A stretch of 64,000 bases of DNA from NCBI GenBank assembly GCA_902596375.1, contig CACJTU010000003.1:24217-88216 (forward strand), read 5' to 3'. Each line of letters starts with the position of its first letter. Positions within the stretch are counted from its first letter, which is position 1. The translations under genes and the position numbers were made by a program. The notes beneath the pieces are model-generated. The model was not told where the DNA came from, made no database searches, and worked only from the letters and a program-made list of their open reading frames with translations. Source of the DNA: an uncultured Pelagibacteraceae bacterium. GTDB lineage: Bacteria > Pseudomonadota > Alphaproteobacteria > Pelagibacterales > Pelagibacteraceae. Shown piece after piece: positions 1-10,494 of the stretch.

Positions 1-452
1 TCAATAATCTCTCTAACTAAAATTTCGTCTTTTTGAAGTTGTTCATTCCATTCAAAAAATTGTTGAGCAGTAATAGGGCTTTGAGAAAGTGCAATTAACA
101 TCACATCTTTGCCTGCTTCAATTCTTTTAGCTATTGCAATCTCACCTTCTCTCGAAAGAAGCTCAACACCACCCATTTCACGAAGATACATTCTTATTGG
201 ATCGTCACTTTTTTCAATCGTCTTGCCTTCTTCTTTATTAGAATTCTCTTTTTTTCTTAAAACTTTAAAATCTGATTTTTTCTCTACTAATGTAATATTT
301 TCATCCAGAATATGAATAAATGCTTGAGATAAATTTTCATCAGATAAATTTCTTTTACCTAAAGATTTACTTAACTCTTCATAAGTAATAAAGCCTCTAT
401 GGGTTCCTCGACCCATAAGTCTAGCAAATGATTTTGTAATAATTCTTTCCAC
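1..452 (-). CDS. rpoD: RNA polymerase sigma-70 factor RpoD, N-terminal part (gene runs off the left edge)
   Basis: This is the primary sigma factor that directs RNA polymerase to housekeeping promoters. Only about the first 150 codons are in the window. They show an N-terminal region 1.1-like helix-rich segment (GFITYEELSKSL) and a clear region 1.2 (DPIRMYLREMG, then LLSREGEIAIAKRIEAG). I chose a GTG start at 452; an in-frame stop lies six codons upstream, and an ATG at 416 is the alternative. It lies 67 bases downstream of dnaG on the same strand, matching the common dnaG-rpoD order. The identity is secure; the exact start is not. Confidence 0.9.
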   Translation of the reverse strand, partial: MERIITKSFARLMGRGTHRGFITYEELSKSLGKRNLSDENLSQAFIHILDENITLVEKKSDFKVLRKKENSNKEEGKTIEKSDDPIRMYLREMGGVELLSREGEIAIAKRIEAGKDVMLIALSQSPITAQQFFEWNEQLQKDEILVREII

Positions 453-519
453 GATAATCTGAGTTTAGAGACCTTATATAATGTCAATTATATAAAAATC
501 TATTAATAATTTAGTCAGT

Positions 520-2295
520 TTAATTGAGATTCTGCTTTTTTTTGAGCTCTTTTAGCTCATTAAATGTAGACTCACTCATATCCACAGAAAACTTCGATTC
601 TAATTCCTGAATTCTGAACTCAAGATCATAATTCATCAAATCTCTAGAGATGTCCTCTAATAATTCGATTATTTTTTGATCATCCTCAGATTGATTTTTT
701 AGGATATGTTTGATTGGAGCAAATTTGTTTATTTTTTCTAATAATTGAGCATCCAGGTTAAGATCTTGAATTGTAATTTGTGAACCAGATTTTAATTTTT
801 CAACAATCTTTTCAAATATTTTTTTATTAAACTCAGTAAATAATTTTATATTTTCAATCAAATGAATATTTCCTTGCAACAAATCGAGTTTATTCATAAC
901 CAAATATAATAAAGAAAATTCTTTTAATTCTACTCCAGTCAAAGACTGACTTTCTTTAAAATATTTTTTTGTACTTTCTAAAGATTTTGTTTTTTTTGAG
1001 TAAAATCTTTTATTATTTTGATTTGAATGCGGTGTTAACTCAGCAATTTTTTCTAAAAAATATTCCAAAACATATTTTTTTATAAAATCATCTTTTATTG
1101 TATTTGCAATAGCTTTTAGTTTCTTCTCAAAAATAGCCATCGATGAGGGATTATTTTTAGTTTGTTTTTTGTAATGACTAAAAATAAATTGATGAATTGA
1201 TAATTTGCTCTGCTTTGTAAAATCTATAAAATTAGCTTTACCATTTTTATTCACATAGCTATCTGGATCTTCTTTATCTGGCAGAAATAAAAATGAAATT
1301 TGTTTTTCGGGTTTCAGTTCCTTTATTGAATTTTCAGCAGCTCTAACAGCAGCTTTGTATCCACTTTCGTCACCATCAAAACAAATTATGATATCATCAA
1401 AAAATTGATTTAAAGTTGAAATTTGCTTATCGGTTAAAGACGTACCAAGATTTGCAACTGCATTATCAATTCCATTTTTGCTAAGACCTACAACATCCAT
1501 GTATCCTTCAACCAGATAAATATGATCAATTTTATTAGAAAGTTTTCTTGCTAAATCTAAATTATATAAATTTGATCCTTTTTTAAAAAAATTTGTTTCA
1601 GGTGAATTTATATATTTAGCTAAGTAATCTAAATTTTCAATTATTCTTCCACCTAGAGCAATTGGCTGACCTGAAATGTTGTTGATTGGAAAAATTAATC
1701 GACCTCTAAATCTTTCGACATAAAATTTTTTTTTCTCGTCTAAATAAAATAAACCAGTTTCTACTAAAGTTTGTTCACTATAATCTTCTTTTAATTTTTC
1801 GAAAAAATTTGGATTTTTTTCTATGTATCCTATTTTAAATTTTTTTACTTCATCTTTACTTAGTGATCTATTTTTTAAATAATCTCTAGCAATTGAATAA
1901 TTTTCATTTTTTAAAAGTTCATTATGGTAATAGTTTACGTAATCACTAAAAATAGATTTATACTCATTCCACTTTTTTTCTCTTTCTTCATCTTGTTTTG
2001 AAAACATATATGGCTGCATACCTGCTAGTTGAGCTAGGTATTTAACTGCCTCTCCAAACTTAAAATTTTGAGTTTTCATTACAAAATCAAAAATATTTCC
2101 GTGTTCAGAAGTTGCAAAACAATGATAAAATTCTTTTTCATCATTAACAGTAAATGAAGGTGTTTTTTCATTTTTAAAAGGTGATAAACCCACAAATTCT
2201 TTACCTCGTTTTTTTAAGGAAACAGTCTTTGATACTACCGTTGAAACTTTCAACCTATTTTTAATTTCATCAAGGTACTCTTTTGGATATTTCAT
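520..2295 (-). CDS. dnaG: DNA primase DnaG with a degenerate zinc-binding domain
   Basis: DnaG synthesises RNA primers at the replication fork. The 591-residue protein has the N-terminal CHC2-type fold (about residues 1-100), the primase core, and a TOPRIM domain (YLVEGYMDV, then FDGDESG). The DnaB-interacting C-terminus is weakly conserved. In the zinc domain the usual Cys-x2-His and Cys-x2-Cys ligands appear as Ser38, Lys41, Cys59 and Thr62, so three of four are missing. The surrounding motif (EKTPSFTV, YHCF) is intact, so this is loss of ligands and not of the domain. The start codon overlaps the yqeY stop as TAATG, which suggests translational coupling. Confidence 0.97.
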   Translation of the reverse strand: MKYPKEYLDEIKNRLKVSTVVSKTVSLKKRGKEFVGLSPFKNEKTPSFTVNDEKEFYHCFATSEHGNIFDFVMKTQNFKFGEAVKYLAQLAGMQPYMFSKQDEEREKKWNEYKSIFSDYVNYYHNELLKNENYSIARDYLKNRSLSKDEVKKFKIGYIEKNPNFFEKLKEDYSEQTLVETGLFYLDEKKKFYVERFRGRLIFPINNISGQPIALGGRIIENLDYLAKYINSPETNFFKKGSNLYNLDLARKLSNKIDHIYLVEGYMDVVGLSKNGIDNAVANLGTSLTDKQISTLNQFFDDIIICFDGDESGYKAAVRAAENSIKELKPEKQISFLFLPDKEDPDSYVNKNGKANFIDFTKQSKLSIHQFIFSHYKKQTKNNPSSMAIFEKKLKAIANTIKDDFIKKYVLEYFLEKIAELTPHSNQNNKRFYSKKTKSLESTKKYFKESQSLTGVELKEFSLLYLVMNKLDLLQGNIHLIENIKLFTEFNKKIFEKIVEKLKSGSQITIQDLNLDAQLLEKINKFAPIKHILKNQSEDDQKIIELLEDISRDLMNYDLEFRIQELESKFSVDMSESTFNELKELKKKQNLN

Positions 2296-2756
2296 TATTT
2301 ATTCAACAATTCTTTAATCAATGATCCTGCTTTGGAAAAATCAATTTCGTCTGCATGAGTTTTTTTTAATTCACCCATAACTTTACCCATATCTTTTAAT
2401 GAATTTGCTCCAATTTTCGAAATAACATCTGAACAAATTTTCTTAGTTTCTTCTTCGCTAAGCTGTTTTGGTAAAAAACTTGTTAAAATCTCATATTCAT
2501 TTTGTTCAACCTCTAAAAGATCTGTCCTATTATTTTTTTTATAAATATCGATAGATTCGGCTCGTTGTTTAACCATTTTTTTTAAAAGTTTCTTAATGTC
2601 CTCATCATCAGTTTCCTTTTTGTTAGGGCCTGATCTGTTAACAATATCCAAATCCTTAATCGAAGATAATATTAACCTATAGGTTGATATTTTATTTTTA
2701 TCTTTCGATTTTAGAGCAATTTTATATTCGTTTTCGATGGTCTGTTTTAATGACAT
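2295..2756 (-). CDS. YqeY/GatB-tail domain protein
   Basis: This 153-residue protein is a stand-alone YqeY-family protein, related to the C-terminal tRNA-binding tail of GatB in the Glu/Asp-tRNA amidotransferase. Recognisable elements are the charged N-terminal helix, a KKMVKQRAESIDIYKKNNR segment and a C-terminal helical bundle with MGKVMGELK. The family is about 150 residues, so it is full length. It sits directly upstream of dnaG with a 1-base TAATG overlap. Its cellular function is not well defined; a role in amidotransferase-like tRNA recognition is inferred from homology. Confidence 0.9.
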   Translation of the reverse strand: MSLKQTIENEYKIALKSKDKNKISTYRLILSSIKDLDIVNRSGPNKKETDDEDIKKLLKKMVKQRAESIDIYKKNNRTDLLEVEQNEYEILTSFLPKQLSEEETKKICSDVISKIGANSLKDMGKVMGELKKTHADEIDFSKAGSLIKELLNK

Positions 2757-2882
2757 AATTTTTTAATCTACTTTAAAGAAAAAATTCTTCAAAAGAAAAA
2801 TTGTTTTTTTACAATTTTATATTACATCTCTGTTGCGATAATAAAGCAATTATTGTATTAACCTTTAACTCATGAGTTGTAA
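2757..2882. promoter_or_regulatory. Divergent intergenic region between yqeY and carA
   Basis: This is the longest non-coding gap in the window (126 bases) and should hold the promoters of yqeY-dnaG (leftward) and carAB (rightward). A candidate sigma-70 promoter for carA is TTGCGA at 2833-2838, a 17-base spacer, and TATTAA at 2856-2861. A perfect 8-bp inverted repeat, AAAATTGT (2797-2804) and ACAATTTT (2811-2818) around six T, lies in the middle. It is AT-rich and could be an operator or chance. Nothing resembling a known riboswitch is visible. Confidence 0.4.
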
Positions 2883-4079
2883 TTGAACAAAAAATCAAAA
2901 AAAACTAACTCAAAAATAAAATCTCAAATCAATACAGGAGTTTTAGTTTTAGAAAATAAAAAGGTATTCAAAGGAATTGGAATTGGATACCAGGGAAACG
3001 CAACAGGCGAAGTTTGCTTTAATACATCCTTAACAGGCTATCAAGAAATCATCTCTGATCCGTCATATGCGGGTCAAATTATTAACTTTACCTTCCCTCA
3101 TATTGGAAATGTTGGAACCAATAAAGAAGATCATGAATCTGATAAAATATGGGCAAGAGGGGTGATAATTAATTCTGAAATAACTTCACCCTCAAATTAC
3201 AGATCATTCCTACATTTAGATACTTGGCTAAAGAAAAATAAAATAGTTGGAATTACTGGCTTAGATACCAGAAGCCTAACAAACTTTATAAGAGATAAAG
3301 GCGCCCCCAAAGGTACTATTAGTTATTCAAAAAAGGGAAAATTTAATATTAATAAATTGACCAACTCTACAATAAAATGGAGTGGATTAAAAAATCTTGA
3401 TCTTGCAGAAGTAGTTTCAACCCAGAAAAATTATATTTGGAAAGGTCTTAAAACCTGGAAAAAAGAACTTGGATATAAAAAAAATAATAAGAACTCATTT
3501 CATGTTGTTGCAATTGATTATGGAATTAAAAAAAACATCTTAAGATATTTCTCTGACTTCAACTGTAAAGTTACAGTTGTCTCATGTAAAACTAGTGCCC
3601 ACAAAATTTTAGCTTTAAAACCAAATGGAATATTTTTATCAAATGGTCCTGGTGATCCAGCTGCAACAGGGAAATATGCTATAGAAATTATTAAAGATCT
3701 AATTAAAAAAAATTTACCAATATTTGGTATTTGTTTGGGTCATCAAATTTTAGCGTTAGCATTAGGGGGCAAGACAAAAAAAATGAAGCTTGGTCATAGA
3801 GGAGCAAATCACCCTGTTAAAAATTTAATTCATGATAATGTTGAGATAACGAGTCAAAACCATGGATTTGAAGTAGTTAAAGAAACATTGCCTAAAAATA
3901 TTGAGGTCACACATAAATCTTTATTTGATAATAGTATTGAAGGTATCAAACTAAAAAATAAACCCATCTTTTCAGTTCAATATCATCCAGAGTCTAATCC
4001 AGGACCCCAAGATAGTGTTTATTTATTTCAAGAATTTATTAACAACATGAAAAAAAATGCCAAAAAGAAAAGATATTAA
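2883..4079 (+). CDS. carA: Carbamoyl-phosphate synthase small subunit
   Basis: CarA is the glutaminase subunit that supplies ammonia to CarB for carbamoyl phosphate, the precursor of arginine and pyrimidines. The 398-residue protein has the N-terminal CPSase_sm domain ([20 protein letters not shown]) and a class I glutamine amidotransferase domain. The catalytic triad is visible: Cys284 in GICLGHQ, and His368 and Glu370 in YHPES. The start is TTG at 2883; the nearest ATG (2872) is out of frame and opens a four-codon ORF that ends across this TTG. The 3' end overlaps carB by 23 bases, consistent with a carAB operon. Confidence 0.97.
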   Translation: MNKKSKKTNSKIKSQINTGVLVLENKKVFKGIGIGYQGNATGEVCFNTSLTGYQEIISDPSYAGQIINFTFPHIGNVGTNKEDHESDKIWARGVIINSEITSPSNYRSFLHLDTWLKKNKIVGITGLDTRSLTNFIRDKGAPKGTISYSKKGKFNINKLTNSTIKWSGLKNLDLAEVVSTQKNYIWKGLKTWKKELGYKKNNKNSFHVVAIDYGIKKNILRYFSDFNCKVTVVSCKTSAHKILALKPNGIFLSNGPGDPAATGKYAIEIIKDLIKKNLPIFGICLGHQILALALGGKTKKMKLGHRGANHPVKNLIHDNVEITSQNHGFEVVKETLPKNIEVTHKSLFDNSIEGIKLKNKPIFSVQYHPESNPGPQDSVYLFQEFINNMKKNAKKKRY

Positions 4080-7000
4080 AAAAATATTAGTTGTAGGAGC
4101 TGGTCCAATAATTATAGGACAAGCATGTGAATTTGATTATTCAGGGACACAAGCATGTAAAGCTCTTAAAGATGAGGGTTATAAAGTAGTTTTAATAAAC
4201 TCAAATCCTGCAACAATCATGACTGATCCAGATGTTGCGGATAAAACTTATATTGAACCAATTACACTAGATGTATTAGAAAAAATTCTAAAAAAAGAAA
4301 AACCCGATGCAATTCTTCCAACAATGGGAGGGCAAACTGCGCTTAACCTTGCAATGGAAGCAGAGAAAAAGGGAATTCTAAAAAAATACAAAATTGAGTT
4401 GATAGGAGCAAATTCTAAAGCAATTTCTAATGCCGAGGACAGAAAGAAATTTAGAAAAAATATGATAGATATTGGTTTAGATTTACCAAAATCAGAAATA
4501 GTAAATAATAATAATCAAGCATCAAAAGTATTAAAAAAAATTGGTTTACCTGCAATTATAAGACCTGCTTTTACACTTGGTGGGCTTGGTGGAGGAATAG
4601 CCAAAACTAGAAAAGATTATTTTAAGATTATTAAAAATGGATTGCATGAGTCTCCAGTAAGCCAAGTTCTTGTTGAGGAATGTCTAGAGGGCTGGAAAGA
4701 ATTTGAGATGGAGGTTGTAAGAGATAAGAAAGATAACTGTATCATCATTTGCTCGATTGAAAATATAGATCCAATGGGAATTCATACGGGTGACTCAGTA
4801 ACAATTGCACCAGCTCTTACACTTACAGATAAAGAATACCAAGTAATGAGAAATGCATCTATTGCATGTTTGAGAAAAATTGGAGTTGAAACTGGAGGAT
4901 CAAATGTTCAGTTTGCTATCAATCCTAAAAATGGTCGAATGGTTGTCATTGAAATGAATCCACGTGTATCAAGATCATCAGCACTTGCATCAAAAGCAAC
5001 TGGGTTTCCAATTGCGAAAGTAGCTGCAAAATTAGCAGTCGGTTATACTCTGGATGAATTAAAAAATGAAATAACTAAAGTTACTCCTGCATCATTTGAA
5101 CCAAGTATAGATTACGTGGTGACTAAAATTCCAAGATTTACATTTGAAAAATTTTCTACTTCTCCTGCAACTTTAGGGACATCAATGAAATCAGTAGGTG
5201 AAGCAATGGCTATTGGAAGAAACTTTAAAGAATCTTTGCAAAAGGCGCTGGTATCTCTTGAAACTGGTTTTTCAGGTTTAGACAGAATTTTTGATTTAAA
5301 TAAAAAGCAAATTGAAAAGAAGCTTAAAGAAACTATTCCAAATAAGATATTATTAGTTGCTGAAGCAATTAGAAAAAAAATTAACTTAAAGAAAATATAT
5401 AATTTATCAAAAATTGATCCTTGGTTTTTAGAACAAATTAAAGAGATAGTCGATTGTGAAACACAAATAAAAACTAAAGGACTTCCTGTGGATTTTACAG
5501 AATTTAATAGAATAAAATCAATAGGATTTTCAGATAAAAAACTTTCAGAATTAACTAAAACGTCTGAAGAAATTGTTAGAAGAAAAAGATCAGCGCTTAA
5601 AATACTTCCAGTTTATAAAAAAGTAGATACTTGTGCAGCTGAATTCAAATCGTTTACGCCTTATATGTATTCAACATATCAAAGAAACTTTTCAATTAAC
5701 TCAGAATGTGAAGCAGATCCATCTAATAAGAAAAAAATAATTATTCTTGGAGGAGGACCAAATAGAATTGGTCAAGGAATTGAGTTTGATTATTGCTGTT
5801 GTCAGGCAAGTTTTTCATTAAAAGATGCAGGTTTTGAGACTATTATGATTAATTGTAACCCTGAAACAGTATCAACAGACTATGATACGAGTGATCGATT
5901 ATACTTTGAACCATTAAAAGAAGAATATGTTTTTAACATAATTAAAAAAGAACAAGAAAAAGGAAATCTGATAGGAGTAATAGCTCAGTTTGGAGGCCAA
6001 ACTCCAATTAAACTTGCTAAATTTTTGCACGATAACAAACTTCCAATTTTAGGAACTCAATATACTTCTATCGATTTAGCAGAGGATAGAAATAGATTTA
6101 GAAATTTATTAAATAAATTAAAACTAAAACAAGCTGAGAGTGGGATTGCAAAGACATTTAATCAGGCAATAAAAATTGCAGACAAAATAGGATTACCATT
6201 AATGGTAAGACCTTCATATGTTCTAGGTGGAAGAGCAATGGAAATTGTTCATGAAAAAAATCAACTTAAAAAATTTGTTGAAGAGGCATTTAAAGCTGCA
6301 GAAGAAAATCCAATTTTGATTGACAAATTTATTGATCATGCAATGGAAGTAGATGTGGATGCCATATCAGACGGAAAACAGGTTCATGTTGCTGGAATTA
6401 TGCAACATATCGAAGAAGCTGGAATCCATTCAGGAGACTCAGCTTGTAGTTTACCACCTGTATCAATTAAACCTTATCTTCTTAAAGAAATAGAAAATCA
6501 AACTAAAAAACTTGCTATAGCTTTAAATGTAAAAGGTTTCATGAATATACAGTTTGCAATAAAAAAAGATGAAATTTATGTGATTGAAGTAAATCCTAGA
6601 GCAAGTCGAACAGTACCTTTTGTGTCAAAAGCAAAAGGATTGCCTCTAGCTAAAATTGCATCAAGAGTAATGGCTGGTGAAAAGTTATCTAAGTTTAATT
6701 TAAAAGATAAATCTAAAGGTATGTACGCAGTCAAAGAAGCTGTATTTCCATTTAATAAATTTCCCAACAGTGACTTATTGTTAGGGCCCGAGATGAAGTC
6801 GACAGGAGAAGTTATGGGTTTTGATAAAAATTTTGGAATGGCTTTTGCTAAAAGTCAAATCGCAGCAGCTAACTCATTACCAAAACAAGGATTAGCTTTT
6901 ATATCTCTCAAAGATAGTCACAAAGATGAAGGAATAGATTTAGCTAAAGAACTTCTTAAACTTAACTTTACATTATGTGCAACTAGAGGAACTGCAGAAT

Positions 7001-7281
7001 ACATTCGAAAGCATGGGATGAAATGTAAAATTATAAATAAAGTAAGCACAGGTTCACCACATATAGTGGATGTTTTAGACTCTAAAAAAATTGCATTGGT
7101 GATAAATACTGGGGGTGGAAATAGTGAACATCGATTAAGTGACGCAATAGCTTTAAGAAGAGCAACACTAAAGAATAAAGTTCCTTATTGTACTAACATG
7201 TCTACAGCTCAAGCTTGTTTAGAGGCAATTAAATCGCTAAAAACAAAAAAATTAGAAGTGATTTCTCTTCAGAACGTTTAA
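4057..7281 (+). CDS. carB: Carbamoyl-phosphate synthase large subunit
   Basis: CarB makes carbamoyl phosphate from bicarbonate, ammonia and two ATP. At 1074 residues it is the standard length. Two homologous ATP-grasp halves are visible: the first opens with [18 protein letters not shown], the second near residue 565 with [19 protein letters not shown]. Each half has an ExNPRxSR motif ([10 protein letters not shown] and [10 protein letters not shown]). The C-terminal ~140 residues form the MGS-like allosteric domain ([15 protein letters not shown]). It starts inside carA. Its stop codon shares a TTAA tetranucleotide with the convergent gene at 7278. Confidence 0.98.
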   Translation: MPKRKDIKKILVVGAGPIIIGQACEFDYSGTQACKALKDEGYKVVLINSNPATIMTDPDVADKTYIEPITLDVLEKILKKEKPDAILPTMGGQTALNLAMEAEKKGILKKYKIELIGANSKAISNAEDRKKFRKNMIDIGLDLPKSEIVNNNNQASKVLKKIGLPAIIRPAFTLGGLGGGIAKTRKDYFKIIKNGLHESPVSQVLVEECLEGWKEFEMEVVRDKKDNCIIICSIENIDPMGIHTGDSVTIAPALTLTDKEYQVMRNASIACLRKIGVETGGSNVQFAINPKNGRMVVIEMNPRVSRSSALASKATGFPIAKVAAKLAVGYTLDELKNEITKVTPASFEPSIDYVVTKIPRFTFEKFSTSPATLGTSMKSVGEAMAIGRNFKESLQKALVSLETGFSGLDRIFDLNKKQIEKKLKETIPNKILLVAEAIRKKINLKKIYNLSKIDPWFLEQIKEIVDCETQIKTKGLPVDFTEFNRIKSIGFSDKKLSELTKTSEEIVRRKRSALKILPVYKKVDTCAAEFKSFTPYMYSTYQRNFSINSECEADPSNKKKIIILGGGPNRIGQGIEFDYCCCQASFSLKDAGFETIMINCNPETVSTDYDTSDRLYFEPLKEEYVFNIIKKEQEKGNLIGVIAQFGGQTPIKLAKFLHDNKLPILGTQYTSIDLAEDRNRFRNLLNKLKLKQAESGIAKTFNQAIKIADKIGLPLMVRPSYVLGGRAMEIVHEKNQLKKFVEEAFKAAEENPILIDKFIDHAMEVDVDAISDGKQVHVAGIMQHIEEAGIHSGDSACSLPPVSIKPYLLKEIENQTKKLAIALNVKGFMNIQFAIKKDEIYVIEVNPRASRTVPFVSKAKGLPLAKIASRVMAGEKLSKFNLKDKSKGMYAVKEAVFPFNKFPNSDLLLGPEMKSTGEVMGFDKNFGMAFAKSQIAAANSLPKQGLAFISLKDSHKDEGIDLAKELLKLNFTLCATRGTAEYIRKHGMKCKIINKVSTGSPHIVDVLDSKKIALVINTGGGNSEHRLSDAIALRRATLKNKVPYCTNMSTAQACLEAIKSLKTKKLEVISLQNV

Positions 7282-7943
7282 GAATTTACTTTCCAATCAG
7301 TTTCAAAGGTAACATAATTTACTTGAATACATCGTCTTTCTTTAACGATCTTTTTCTTCTCCATACCATGCCAAGTGTTTGGTCCACTTGTAAAGAGATA
7401 GCCATAATTATGTTTGTAAGGAAGTGTCTTAACCTTTTCTAATTTTTCATTGTAAAAATCAGTTCCTAAATCTTCAGATTCATTTGTTTTATTAACAAAT
7501 ATTAAGCCTGACATAAGTTTTTCTTTTATATCGCAATGAGGTTTTAACCAAAAACCCTCTCTGTCACATATAACCTCAACCCTAACATAGGAATTTGATA
7601 AATCTTTATTTATCATTTTAGAAATTGTTTCATATGTTTCTTTAGACTGAAGTTCATTTATAAATTTTACTAAATTTGGAAATTGAGATGAGTTTTCTTT
7701 ATTAATAAAACATCTAAACTTTATTGCTTGTCCACCTGAAGCTATACCTTTTCTAAATTCTGCAGCTCCACCATCTATTGCTCTTGTTCCATCATAATTA
7801 AGATTATGTTTACTGACATCAGGAATGTCAGCTTTAACAATTTCATCAATTGCTCCTTCAGACAAAGCATCACTATACTCCCAGTGATTAAAAGGGAAAT
7901 TATGTTCTTTTGAATTATTTTTAATTGAATTTAAAAATGACAT
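7278..7943 (-). CDS. Fe(II)/2-oxoglutarate-dependent dioxygenase-like protein
   Basis: This 221-residue protein looks like a 2OG-Fe(II) oxygenase of the double-stranded beta-helix fold. The metal triad would be His and Asp of PHCDIKEK with the distal His of NTWHGM. The arginine pair in [11 protein letters not shown] fits the 2OG-carboxylate site. No signal peptide or membrane segment is visible, so it should be cytoplasmic. It begins at a TAATG overlap with the upstream ELM1-like gene, so the two are probably one transcript. The substrate is unknown; modification of a sugar or surface molecule made with the neighbour is possible but only inferred. Confidence 0.7.
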   Translation of the reverse strand: MSFLNSIKNNSKEHNFPFNHWEYSDALSEGAIDEIVKADIPDVSKHNLNYDGTRAIDGGAAEFRKGIASGGQAIKFRCFINKENSSQFPNLVKFINELQSKETYETISKMINKDLSNSYVRVEVICDREGFWLKPHCDIKEKLMSGLIFVNKTNESEDLGTDFYNEKLEKVKTLPYKHNYGYLFTSGPNTWHGMEKKKIVKERRCIQVNYVTFETDWKVNS

Positions 7944-8887
7944 TATGATTGTATTTTTTCTTTAATAATTTTCGCTACTCTATTCGTTTCATCTAATTTT
8001 TGATAGTTCCAATTTTCAATTTCTTCACCTAAGTTTCTAGTAATATTTAATTCTCTAAATAAATTTCTAAAATTTTGAAATCTGACATCTTTTCTTTTTG
8101 GTAAAATATTAGCAACATAAATTGGTTTTCCAGTCAAAGCAGCTTCAGATATCATTGAGCTAGAGTCACATGTAACAACTATATTTTCCGAAATAGCTAA
8201 AGCTGAAAGATAAGCTTTTTTATCAACATTCATTATCACAGTGTGATTTTCTCCAAAAAACTCTTTTGCATAATGTATAGTATTTAATGGTGTTCTCATT
8301 GAAGGTATCACCACAAGTTGAAAATCATGTTTTTTCAATAGTTTATAGAAAATTGAAAAGATGTGCTTCATATTTTTTGTTGAGTAGTCATAATATTTTG
8401 TAGGACCACCCATTATCAGACACCAAACTTTTCTATTGTCCTGTTTGATATATGAATTTAAATAACTTCTATTTTCTTCAATTTCATTTTCTGTTAAATA
8501 GTGAATTGCACCTTTTGTTTTAATTACATTTGCACCACTTATCCCATCATGTTCGGGAGCAACAATAAAATCAAAATGATTAAAATCTACCTTTGGATCT
8601 TGAATATGAATATTTAAAACTTTTTTTTTTGAAATACTTTTTAAATGGATTGAGGGAATCACGCTTTTTCTTCCACATGAAATAATTACATCAAAATCAG
8701 ACTCGTTTATTTTTTTATAAACCTTTTGTGATACTGGTGTTAATTTTGGTGGAACAATTTTCCAAAAATTATTTAGTTCAACCTTATGGTGTGTAAAATC
8801 AATATCTAAGCCTTTTGCTAAACCTTCTACCTGGCTTATCATGCCATGCATTCCTTGAGTTAATAATAAACCTTTTAATTTAGACAT
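7943..8887 (-). CDS. ELM1/GtrOC1-like putative glycosyltransferase family protein
   Basis: This 314-residue protein resembles the bacterial ELM1 family, named after the plant mitochondrial fission factor ELM1 and having a GT-B-like glycosyltransferase fold. Recognisable blocks are TQGMHGMISQVEGLAKGL, DVIISCGRKSVIP, HIQDPK with DFIVAPEHDG, VWCLIMGGPTKYY, and VTCDSSSMISEAALTGKP, which resembles a nucleotide-sugar site. There is no signal peptide. It is cotranscribed with the 2OG oxygenase and diverges from trxB across only 21 bases. A bacterial substrate is not established for the family, so enzymatic function is left open. Confidence 0.75.
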   Translation of the reverse strand: MSKLKGLLLTQGMHGMISQVEGLAKGLDIDFTHHKVELNNFWKIVPPKLTPVSQKVYKKINESDFDVIISCGRKSVIPSIHLKSISKKKVLNIHIQDPKVDFNHFDFIVAPEHDGISGANVIKTKGAIHYLTENEIEENRSYLNSYIKQDNRKVWCLIMGGPTKYYDYSTKNMKHIFSIFYKLLKKHDFQLVVIPSMRTPLNTIHYAKEFFGENHTVIMNVDKKAYLSALAISENIVVTCDSSSMISEAALTGKPIYVANILPKRKDVRFQNFRNLFRELNITRNLGEEIENWNYQKLDETNRVAKIIKEKIQS

Positions 8888-8908
8888 TAATCACTATATA
8901 GCTTTCAT
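8888..8908. promoter_or_regulatory. 21-bp divergent spacer with a symmetric TATATA box
   Basis: The start codons of the ELM1-like gene (8887, leftward) and trxB (8909, rightward) are separated by 21 bases. Near the centre is TATATA at 8895-8900, a palindrome that reads as a -10 element on both strands, 7 and 8 bases from the two ATG codons. If used, transcription in both directions would start at or within a few bases of the ATG, giving leaderless or nearly leaderless mRNAs. The -35 regions would lie inside the coding sequences. This is inferred from position alone. Confidence 0.35.
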
Positions 8909-9853
8909 ATGAGTCAAAATCCAACTAAACACACAAAAGTGTTAATAATTGGATCTGGTCCTGCCGGATACACAGCAGCAGTTTATGCGGCTCGAGCGAT
9001 GTTAAATCCAATTTTAGTTTATGGTTCTGAACCTGGAGGTCAATTAACAACAACTACTGATGTTGAAAATTTTCCAGGATTTGCTGAAGTTATTCAAGGT
9101 CCGTGGTTGATGGATCAAATGAAAGAACAAGCAAAAGCAGTTGGAACTGAAATGATTGAAGATCATATTGGCTCGGTAAATTTAAAATCTACTCCGTTTG
9201 AAGCTATAGGCGATAGTGGGCAAAAATATACTGCTGATAGCATAATTATTTCTACAGGGGCTCAGGCCAGATGGTTAAATCTGAAATCTGAACAAGAATT
9301 TAGAGGATTTGGTGTTTCTGCGTGCGCTACGTGTGATGGTTTTTTCTTTAAAGATAAAGAAGTAGCAGTTGTTGGAGGAGGCAATGCAGCTGTTGAAGAA
9401 GCGATGTTCCTTACAAAGTTTGCATCCAAAGTTAAATTAATTCATAGAAGAGATAATTTGAGAGCTGAAAAAATGCTTCAAAAAAAATTAATGGAAAATA
9501 AAAAAATAGAAATTATTTGGGACTCTGTTGTTGAAGATGTGTTAGGAGATCAAGAGCCTAAAAATGTTAAAGGAATTAAAATTAAAAATTTAAAAACAGA
9601 TAAAACTGAAGAATTAAAAATAGATGGACTATTTATCGCTATTGGTCACGATCCAGCAACTTCACTATTCAAAGATCAACTTAATATGGATAATGAGGGC
9701 TATTTAATTACTAAACCAGATTCTACTGAAACAAATATTCCTGGAGTTTATGCTGCTGGAGATGTTAAAGACAAAACTTTTAGACAAGCCGTTACAGCTG
9801 CAGGAATGGGTTGTATGGCAGCATTAGAAGCTGAAAAATTCCTATCTCACTAA
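8909..9853 (+). CDS. trxB: Thioredoxin-disulfide reductase
   Basis: TrxB uses NADPH and FAD to reduce thioredoxin. The 314-residue protein has the usual length and two Rossmann motifs, GSGPAGYTAAVYAAR for FAD near the start and GGGNAAVEEA for NADPH. The redox-active pair is Cys139 and Cys142 (CATC). The C-terminal FAD motif is GVYAAGDVKDKTFRQAVTAAG. It is monocistronic, divergent from the ELM1-like gene, and its 3' end overlaps the convergent gene at 9842 by 12 bases. Confidence 0.97.
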   Translation: MSQNPTKHTKVLIIGSGPAGYTAAVYAARAMLNPILVYGSEPGGQLTTTTDVENFPGFAEVIQGPWLMDQMKEQAKAVGTEMIEDHIGSVNLKSTPFEAIGDSGQKYTADSIIISTGAQARWLNLKSEQEFRGFGVSACATCDGFFFKDKEVAVVGGGNAAVEEAMFLTKFASKVKLIHRRDNLRAEKMLQKKLMENKKIEIIWDSVVEDVLGDQEPKNVKGIKIKNLKTDKTEELKIDGLFIAIGHDPATSLFKDQLNMDNEGYLITKPDSTETNIPGVYAAGDVKDKTFRQAVTAAGMGCMAALEAEKFLSH

Positions 9854-10494
9854 TTCAGCAATCTCATTTGACTCAAATATACTTTGATTAATATTTTCAT
9901 TTGCCAATTTTACCATTGCTTTGGCGACTATTTCTGCCCTAATTGGCCTCATTTTTCTTAAAGGCCCAACTAACATTGGAGTTAACAATTTAAATAATAT
10001 TATACCAAATTTTTCACCTATTCTTTTTTCTTTTCTATTTCCCAATAAAAAAGATGGTCTCATAATCCCAATTTTATCAAAATTTTGATTTTTAATTTCT
10101 TGTTCAACTAATCCTTTGAATTTTAAATAATCACCTGAACTTTTTGGATCTGCATAACCAGATGAAACGAAAAAAAATGATTTAATTGAATTTGATTTAG
10201 CGATTTGGACAATTTGTCTAGGAATATTGAGTTCAACTCTTTCATATTCATTTTGATTAGGTGAATTTTTTCTTGTTGTACCAATACAAAAAAAACAGTC
10301 TTCACCTTTAATATCATTTCTATACTTTTCTAAATCATTAAAATTAGTATCAATAATTTCAATTTTTGGATTAATAAGTTCTACTTTTGAACGAACAAAA
10401 ATCTTTATTTTTGAATAATTTGAATTCAGGATAAGTTGATTAACAAGATGCCCACCAACTAAACCCGATGAACCAAACACTAGGGCTGTTTTCA

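Noticed and set aside
109..315. Plus-strand open frame of 68 codons opposite rpoD
   Set aside because: It is antisense to a clear sigma-factor reading frame and encodes no recognisable protein.
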